From NCBI RefSeq assembly GCF_021726475.1, contig NZ_JAKJRU010000004.1:1-64000 (forward strand): DNA of 64,000 bases, written 5' to 3'. Both the position numbers and the translations under genes were made by a program. The DNA comes from Pseudomonas oligotrophica. GTDB taxonomy: Bacteria; Pseudomonadota; Gammaproteobacteria; Pseudomonadales; Pseudomonadaceae. This document shows positions 59,535 through 64,000 of the stretch, piece by piece. Within the stretch, counting starts at the first letter, position 1. Each line of letters begins with the position of its first letter. The notes under the pieces were generated by a model. It was not told the DNA's origin, searched no databases, and saw only the letters and a list, made by a program, of their open reading frames with translations.

Positions 59535-60512
59535 TCAGAATGCCCGCGACAGCGTCAATGACCCGAACTGGTCGTGCTCGCGCTGGCCTTCGAATTCGCG
59601 ACTGCGCCAGATGTTGGCGAAGGCCAGCTGCCAGCGATTCCAGATCAGTGCCAGGCCGAGCTTCGCATCGCCCACCCAGGGCCGCCGGTCCACCGAGTGG
59701 CTGTCCTCGAACGTGTTGCCGTCGAGCAGCATGTTGTGCGCCATGTAGCGTCCCTCGAGGTCGGCGAACAGGTACCAGCCGAACTCACCGCCCGGCCGGA
59801 ACAGCTGGCTGCCACCTTGCGCCGGAGCCACCGACGGAATGCTGAAGCTGCGCTCGAGGTTCCGCCCCAGGCGCAGCCCGCCACTGGCCGAGGCATAGCT
59901 GTAGAGGTTGCCCAGCGCAAACCCCGTGCCCGGGCCGTATTCCAGCTCCAGGCCGCCGAGGCTGCGCTGCAGCCACCAGCGATGCTGGTAGCCCAGATTG
60001 ACGAAGGGCTCGTTCTCCAGCTGGTGATCCCAGCCTTTCGGCTCGTCGCTGTCGGTGACATGGTGAATCGCCCGCTGGATGCGCTTGCCACCGGCCGCCG
60101 GGCCGACGATGCCCAGGTCCAGGTGCAGGCTTTGCGTGCCTCGCCAGCCCTCGTGCTGGGTGTCGGCGAATAGCGAGAGGCCGGCATACATCAGGCCGGC
60201 GTAGGGGCGGTCGTCTTCGATCAGTTGTGCCGTCTCGAGCTGTTCCGGCGTGTAGATCTGGTGGCCGAAGCGCAGGGCGACGCTGTCCAGGCTGTGCTGA
60301 TCCCAGCCCGGCATCAGGCCCGCCAGGCGGCGGCTCCAGTGGTCGGCGTCGGGCTCGGCGGTGCGGATCACTTCGAGCCCGTTGGTGTAGTGCCCGTCAT
60401 CGCCGGAGGAGAGGATGTCGTTCTCCAGCTTGATCGACAGGGTGTCGGCCGTGGCCAGGGCGGGCAGGGCGGCGAAGCCGGTGATGAGCAGCAGGCGGGG
60501 CAGGTGTCTCAT
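59535..60512 (-). CDS. LpxR-family lipid A 3'-O-deacylase-like outer membrane protein
   Basis: A 325-residue DUF2219/LpxR-family protein. It has a signal peptide MRHLPRLLLITGFAALPALA, then the family block IKLENDILSSGDDGHYTNGLEV with the Asn-Asp catalytic/Ca pair, DDRPYAGLMYAG, and a beta-barrel ending in a terminal phenylalanine (LTLSRAF). LpxR removes the 3'-acyloxyacyl chain of lipid A in some pathogens. The activity here is predicted from the family. It lies between tRNA-Cys and tRNA-Leu, in cargo that looks acquired. Confidence 0.82.
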   Translation of the reverse strand: MRHLPRLLLITGFAALPALATADTLSIKLENDILSSGDDGHYTNGLEVIRTAEPDADHWSRRLAGLMPGWDQHSLDSVALRFGHQIYTPEQLETAQLIEDDRPYAGLMYAGLSLFADTQHEGWRGTQSLHLDLGIVGPAAGGKRIQRAIHHVTDSDEPKGWDHQLENEPFVNLGYQHRWWLQRSLGGLELEYGPGTGFALGNLYSYASASGGLRLGRNLERSFSIPSVAPAQGGSQLFRPGGEFGWYLFADLEGRYMAHNMLLDGNTFEDSHSVDRRPWVGDAKLGLALIWNRWQLAFANIWRSREFEGQREHDQFGSLTLSRAF

Positions 60513-60745
60513 GGGCGGTGCTCCAGGCTTTTACATTCGTTTTTGTATGTTCTGGCGCGCAGGTCGCCCGGTGCGCTGCAACCGGGCGATGTACTTGAGA
60601 CTGTAGCGGCCGTTGCGGGTTCTCGCGTCTGCTTCGCTACGTTCATCGGGAAGCTCCTTGCGGCCGATGAGCGGGGCGCTAGGCGGTGGGGTTTGCTGGC
60701 ATAATGCCAGCCTTCCGCGAGACCATCGCACAGGACGACAGGGCC

Positions 60746-60952
60746 ATGACCGAAGAGCGTTATTCCATCATTCTCGAGGCGCGCGACGAGACGCTGCTCG
60801 CCCAGGCCACGCGGGACGAAGTCGAGCATTTCTGGGATGAGCACGAGGAGCAGTACTTCGGCCTGCGCATGCAGGCAGACGGCCCGGGGCACTGGCTGGT
60901 GTTCGTTACCGAGGACATTCCCGAGGACGAGCGCCTCTCCTGCGAGGCCTGA
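60746..60952 (+). CDS. small acidic hypothetical protein (68 residues)
   Basis: A small soluble protein beginning MTEERYSIILEARDETLLAQ, rich in Glu/Asp and aromatic residues, with no recognised domain. The regular codon use (strong G/C third positions) supports coding. In-frame ATGs at 60686 and 60704 exist, but the ATG at 60746 has an AGGGCC stretch before it and starts the well-behaved sequence. Confidence 0.55.
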   Translation: MTEERYSIILEARDETLLAQATRDEVEHFWDEHEEQYFGLRMQADGPGHWLVFVTEDIPEDERLSCEA

Positions 60953-61109
60953 GCCAGGGCGTTGCGCCCGCGCCAGGCTCGTCAACGCACCGGTGGCCGG
61001 GCTACCCGGGAAGCGCTAAGCTGCGTGGCTTCTCGTCCATCCGGTCAGAATGCTGCGCAGTCGAGTGCCGATGCGCCGCTCGCCGGATTACTGGTGTGCA
61101 GGCGTAGCG

Positions 61110-62300
61110 ATGCAAGCAAAGTGGTCGACGTTTCCCTGGGTGTGCTTCGCCATGTGCGTGGGGGTGATGGGCACGGCACTGATCTCCCCGCTGTACCCGC
61201 TCTACCAGGCCGCCTGGGGGCTGCGCACCAGCGAGATCTCGCTGATCTACGTCGTCTACATGCTCGGTGCGTTGGCGGGGCTGCTGTTCATGGGTCGCCT
61301 GTCGGACACCCAGGGCTTCCGCCCGGTGATGCTCGCCGGGTTGCTGGTGGGCTGGGGCGGCACGCTGCTGTCGATGATCGCCTGGGACCTCGCCAGCCTG
61401 AACCTCGGCCGCTTTGCCGTCGGTCTTTCGTCGAGCCTGATCGTGACCAGCGCTTCCGTCGGGCTGATGCAGATCGCCCGTGACGGCTCCTCGCAGCGTG
61501 TCTCCACCCTGACCAGTTTCCTGCTGGCCTTCGGCTTCGGCCTCGGGCCGATCACCGGCGGGATCATTGCCCAGTGGCTGCCGCGTCCGCTGGTGACGAC
61601 CTATGTGCCGACGTTGCTGCTCGGCCTGCTGGCCATTCACGCGATGCGGCAGATCGCGCTCACACCCCCATCACAGGCGCAGAAGCTGGCCTGGCGCGCC
61701 TTTCTGCCGCGCCTGACCTGGACTGCGCGCAGCGATTGCTGGGCCTTCATCCTGACCTGCTGCTGTCCGTTCTTTGCCTTTGGCGTCTTCGGTCTGTACG
61801 CCTCCATGTCGCCGCTGTTCATCGGCAAGATGCTGCCCTGGCACGGTCCGGTGGTCAGCGGCTTCTCGATCGGCATCATCCTGCTGGCCTCGGCGGGCAC
61901 GCAGTTGCTCAGCGCCCGGCTGGGGCTGCGCTGGTGCGGGGCGCTGGGACTGCTGGCGGTGGTGCTGAGCAATGCCTTGCTGGTGGCCAACTTCCAGGCC
62001 GGCTCGGTGGCGATGTTCGCCGCCGGCGTGGTCGCCGCGGCCGTCGGCCACGGCATGTGCCTGCTGGCCGGTATCAGCATGGTCAACCGCATCGCCAGGC
62101 CGGCCGAGCGCTCGGGGCTGATCTCCACCTACCTGGTCAGCGGTTATGTCGGCAGCATCGCACCGCTGCTGGGCGCCGGCTGGCTGGCCGATCACTACGG
62201 CCTGCAGACGGCCATTACCGCGCTGGGCCTCGGCGTCGTCGCCCTCGCATCCCCGGCCGCGGTGGCGTTCTTCCGCCACCCGCGCATGCGTGAAAGCTAG
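61110..62300 (+). CDS. major facilitator superfamily transporter
   Basis: A 396-residue inner-membrane protein with 12 predicted helices. MFS motif A is recognisable after helix 2 (FMGRLSDTQGFRPVML), and the GFGLGPITGGIIAQ segment in helix 5 resembles motif C of drug/H+ antiporters. The substrate is unknown. The ATG at 61110 is preferred because it directly precedes helix 1; the frame is open back to 61050. Confidence 0.8.
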   Translation: MQAKWSTFPWVCFAMCVGVMGTALISPLYPLYQAAWGLRTSEISLIYVVYMLGALAGLLFMGRLSDTQGFRPVMLAGLLVGWGGTLLSMIAWDLASLNLGRFAVGLSSSLIVTSASVGLMQIARDGSSQRVSTLTSFLLAFGFGLGPITGGIIAQWLPRPLVTTYVPTLLLGLLAIHAMRQIALTPPSQAQKLAWRAFLPRLTWTARSDCWAFILTCCCPFFAFGVFGLYASMSPLFIGKMLPWHGPVVSGFSIGIILLASAGTQLLSARLGLRWCGALGLLAVVLSNALLVANFQAGSVAMFAAGVVAAAVGHGMCLLAGISMVNRIARPAERSGLISTYLVSGYVGSIAPLLGAGWLADHYGLQTAITALGLGVVALASPAAVAFFRHPRMRES

Positions 62301-62386
62301 CCCCCGGATCGACGGTCGCGCACCATCGCGCCCCGCCAGCTTCTAACGGAGACGACGGGCCACTGGCGGCCCCGCGGGAGCGAACC

Positions 62387-62587
62387 ATGAACCAGGAAAT
62401 CCCTTGGCAGCATGCCGGTGGTGCTGTATGCGCCTTGCCCGGCGATACCGATGAGCGACAGACCGAGACCCCCGAGGCCGAGCCCGACGGCGAGCAGGAG
62501 CTCACCGACGAGGACATCGACCTGTTTGAGGATGATCCGGAGATCCCCAGCGGCCTGAATGCTCCACTGCGGCTCACACCGCGCTGA
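62387..62587 (+). CDS. small acidic hypothetical protein (66 residues)
   Basis: An ORF with a ribosome-site-like GGGAGCGA before its ATG, encoding a very acidic peptide (TPEAEPDGEQ, ELTDEDIDLFEDDPE). No family was recognised. Its end overlaps the end of the convergent RES gene by 14 bases, which weakens the call. Confidence 0.4.
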   Translation: MNQEIPWQHAGGAVCALPGDTDERQTETPEAEPDGEQELTDEDIDLFEDDPEIPSGLNAPLRLTPR

Positions 62588-63266
62588 TGGCGCTGACGCT
62601 GGAGATACGGCCGTTCCAGATCATCTCGAAATGCACCGTCTGGATGATGGAGCGGACAGGGCGCGGCGTCATCAGGGCCCAGCAGTCCTGCCCCGGGTCG
62701 CGCACCGAGCGGTAGCGCAGGCCCGGGTGTCCGGCCTGGCGGGCGAGCCTTCCGAGCCGTCGGGCGGCAGCGTAGTCGTCTGGATCGTGGATGGGGTCGC
62801 TTGCCGGCAGGATCGTCGCATCCAGCATGCCGGCCTCGTCGAACTGGCACGCCAGGCCGCGGAAGACGAAGCGCTCGTAGTTCAGGCCGTCGATCCTCGA
62901 CCAGTAGCGATCCTGATGATGGCGCACCTCGGCCAGCGCGGTTTCCAGCGTCTCGGCCAGGTAAAGCACGCCATAGCTGCCGTCGCTGAACCGCGAGCCG
63001 GCCGGGTTCACGTGGGTGAAGGGGGCCGTCGCGTAGGCACAGCCTGGAATGCCGAAGGGAATCTCGTGGCGCGCGATCAGCTCCAGCTGACCGAGCTCGT
63101 TGCGCAGGCGCGGATTGCTCAGGGCCTGCAACTGGTAGAGCGTCTCGAATTCGTCGGCGTCGGCGACGTCGTCGAACAGCGTGATGGGCGGGAACTTCGA
63201 GTTGACCAGCCGGTACGCCTGCACCTCGGCGGCGGCACGTTGCGGCAACTGCTCCGGCGTTACCAC
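62574..63266 (-). CDS. RES-domain toxin (NAD+-degrading family)
   Basis: A 230-residue RES-family protein. RES toxins of type II toxin-antitoxin systems destroy NAD+. The family core is visible: AYRLVNSKF (conserved Arg), then GSRFSDGSYGVLYLAETLET with the Arg, Tyr and Glu positions, and LPASDPIHDPDDYAAARRLG towards the end. The start is GTG at 63266; it overlaps the antitoxin stop by seven bases, so translation is coupled and the toxin is made after the antitoxin. Confidence 0.82.
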   Translation of the reverse strand: MVTPEQLPQRAAAEVQAYRLVNSKFPPITLFDDVADADEFETLYQLQALSNPRLRNELGQLELIARHEIPFGIPGCAYATAPFTHVNPAGSRFSDGSYGVLYLAETLETALAEVRHHQDRYWSRIDGLNYERFVFRGLACQFDEAGMLDATILPASDPIHDPDDYAAARRLGRLARQAGHPGLRYRSVRDPGQDCWALMTPRPVRSIIQTVHFEMIWNGRISSVSAISAV

Positions 63267-63664
63267 TGCGCGCCTCGGAGGCTGTCGATGCGACGGAACG
63301 ATTCGTACAGCGCGATCATGTCGCCCTGGGCCATGACCTCCAGCGGCGAGCGGCCGTTGAAGAACTCATGGTGATTGGGCATCGCGGCGAATCCGTAGAC
63401 GTTGTCCGGGTTGTCGAAGAGCAACCGCAAGGCCGCGTGGATATTGAGGATCAGGCTGATGCGCTGCAACTGGTCGGAATCGAGGCTGACCGACCAGGCA
63501 CGGTTCTCAGCGCGGGCCCGGGCATGGGTGCTGCGCGAGATCCGCAGGATGTTGCAGGCCTGCTCGGTGGTGGCCCGCCACTTGTCGAGGATGTTCAACG
63601 CGGCGCGCAAGCCGGCCGCGCACTGGTCCTTGGAAAAGGCGGGTGCCTGGATCACGGCTGACAT
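63260..63664 (-). CDS. Xre/MbcA/ParS-type antitoxin
   Basis: A 134-residue antitoxin partner of the RES toxin. The N-terminal helix-turn-helix region (about 20-65: ALNILDKWRATTEQACNIL, ISRSTHARAR) and the C-terminal DUF2384 toxin-binding domain (LILNIHAALRLLFDNPDNVY, FNGRSPLEVMAQGD) are in the usual order. The ATG at 63664 is chosen; a TTG two codons upstream is possible. It is the first gene of the pair and probably represses its own promoter. Confidence 0.83.
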   Translation of the reverse strand: MSAVIQAPAFSKDQCAAGLRAALNILDKWRATTEQACNILRISRSTHARARAENRAWSVSLDSDQLQRISLILNIHAALRLLFDNPDNVYGFAAMPNHHEFFNGRSPLEVMAQGDMIALYESFRRIDSLRGAQW

Positions 63665-63693
63665 AAGCAATGACTCTTTGTGTCTTCAGACTA

Positions 63694-63722
63694 AAAATAG
63701 CATTTATTGTATCTATGGGCAA
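63694..63722 (-). promoter_or_regulatory. promoter of the Xre-RES operon
   Basis: On the minus strand TTGCCC (63722-63717) and TATTTT (63699-63694) are 17 bases apart, with a predicted start about 20 bases before the antitoxin ATG. A short dyad GTCT-TC-AGAC at 63682-63691 lies at the start site and could be the antitoxin operator. Confidence 0.55.
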
Positions 63723-63790
63723 AGTGGCTATTGTGTAACCGCTTGGCAAGGCCCCGGTGGCACAAACCCCGTGATGCCCGGCTCCTGCGG

Positions 63791-63819
63791 TTGCGCCAGG
63801 TGGGGCGGCTGGTTATAGT
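63791..63819 (+). promoter_or_regulatory. tRNA-Leu(TAA) promoter
   Basis: TTGCGC (63791-63796) and TATAGT (63814-63819) with a 17-base spacer lie about 25 bases before the tRNA gene. Confidence 0.5.
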
Positions 63820-63844
63820 CCTGCGCCCACCAAGCATCCCCCCT

Positions 63845-63931
63845 GCCCGGATGGCGAAACTGGTATACGCAAGGGACTTAAAATCCCTCATCCGAAAGGA
63901 TATGCGGGTTCGACCCCCGCTCCGGGCACCA
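63845..63931 (+). tRNA. tRNA-Leu(TAA)
   Basis: An 87-base class II tRNA with acceptor GCCCGGA pairing with TCCGGGC, anticodon TAA in GACTTAAAATCC, a long variable arm (CTCATCCGAAAGGATATG) and an encoded CCA. The 69 bases that follow to the window end hold no recognised feature. Confidence 0.97.
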
Positions 63932-64000
63932 ATCGCTAAGCGACTGCTGGGCTTCAGTTAGCCCCCAGGTTCGAACGGCCACCTCTGGCCCCTTTCCGAT

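Noticed and set aside
63707-63961. 84-codon frame across tRNA-Leu(TAA)
   Set aside because: It is a translation of the tRNA gene and its promoter; a clear cloverleaf occupies 63845-63931.

Overview
The window is a high-GC (roughly two-thirds G+C) chromosomal segment from a member of the Pseudomonadaceae. Support comes from gene content and order: cysB/cysH/thrH/pabB, the zntB-like/crfX/cmpX/sigX/oprF block, acnB, the lpxH-ppiB-glnS-cysS-folD-tRNA string, fabI followed by yejFEBA-type transporter genes, mltD-gloB-rnhA-dnaQ, and gacA-uvrC-pgsA-tRNA. From memory this parallels the P. aeruginosa PAO1 interval around PA1754-PA1816, followed by the gacA region. Genus and species cannot be fixed from sequence alone.

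Layout. 1-640 holds gene debris: a truncated ORF, a frameshifted remnant of error-prone polymerase dnaE2 and the tail of a ketopantoate reductase-like gene. 0.75-7.8 kb carries sulfur assimilation (cysB, cysH), thrH, pabB and a three-gene envelope operon (retropepsin-like protease, transglutaminase-like membrane protein, ATP-grasp ligase-like protein). 8.0-14.8 kb is a complete propionate (2-methylcitrate) operon, prpR-prpB-prpC-acnD-prpF, whose promoter lies between two TGTCGACA operators. 14.9-28.9 kb is core metabolism and envelope control: ppsR/ppsA, rraA, a ZntB-like channel, crfX-cmpX-sigX-oprF, acnB, a DUF1289 protein, a tandem universal stress protein, miaE, lpxH and ppiB. 29.5-34.1 kb holds glnS, cysS, folD and three tRNA genes (Arg, His, Leu).

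34.5-41.1 kb is the most unusual region. Where P. aeruginosa has tig-clpPX-lon-hupB-ppiD between these tRNAs and fabI, this genome has an uncharacterised outer-membrane barrel gene and a nitric oxide reductase locus: a 41-residue membrane peptide, a di-haem NorC, a NorB lacking one active-site glutamate, NorQ and NorD. A DNR-type site (TTGAT-N4-GTCAA) lies upstream. No nir or nos genes are present, so the locus looks like a self-contained NO-reducing module.

41.2-49.4 kb is fabI plus a Yej-type peptide ABC transporter with two tandem periplasmic binding proteins. 49.5-59.1 kb is a HDOD protein, mltD, gloB, a methyltransferase, rnhA, dnaQ, gacA, uvrC and pgsA. From 59.1 kb, tRNA-Gly, tRNA-Cys and tRNA-Leu(TAA) bracket about 4.5 kb of accessory cargo (LpxR-like lipid A deacylase, MFS transporter, small hypothetical genes and a RES/Xre toxin-antitoxin pair), a likely insertion hotspot.

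No CRISPR array, insertion sequence, prophage or rRNA was seen. Statements about gene order in other species are from memory and need a genome comparison.
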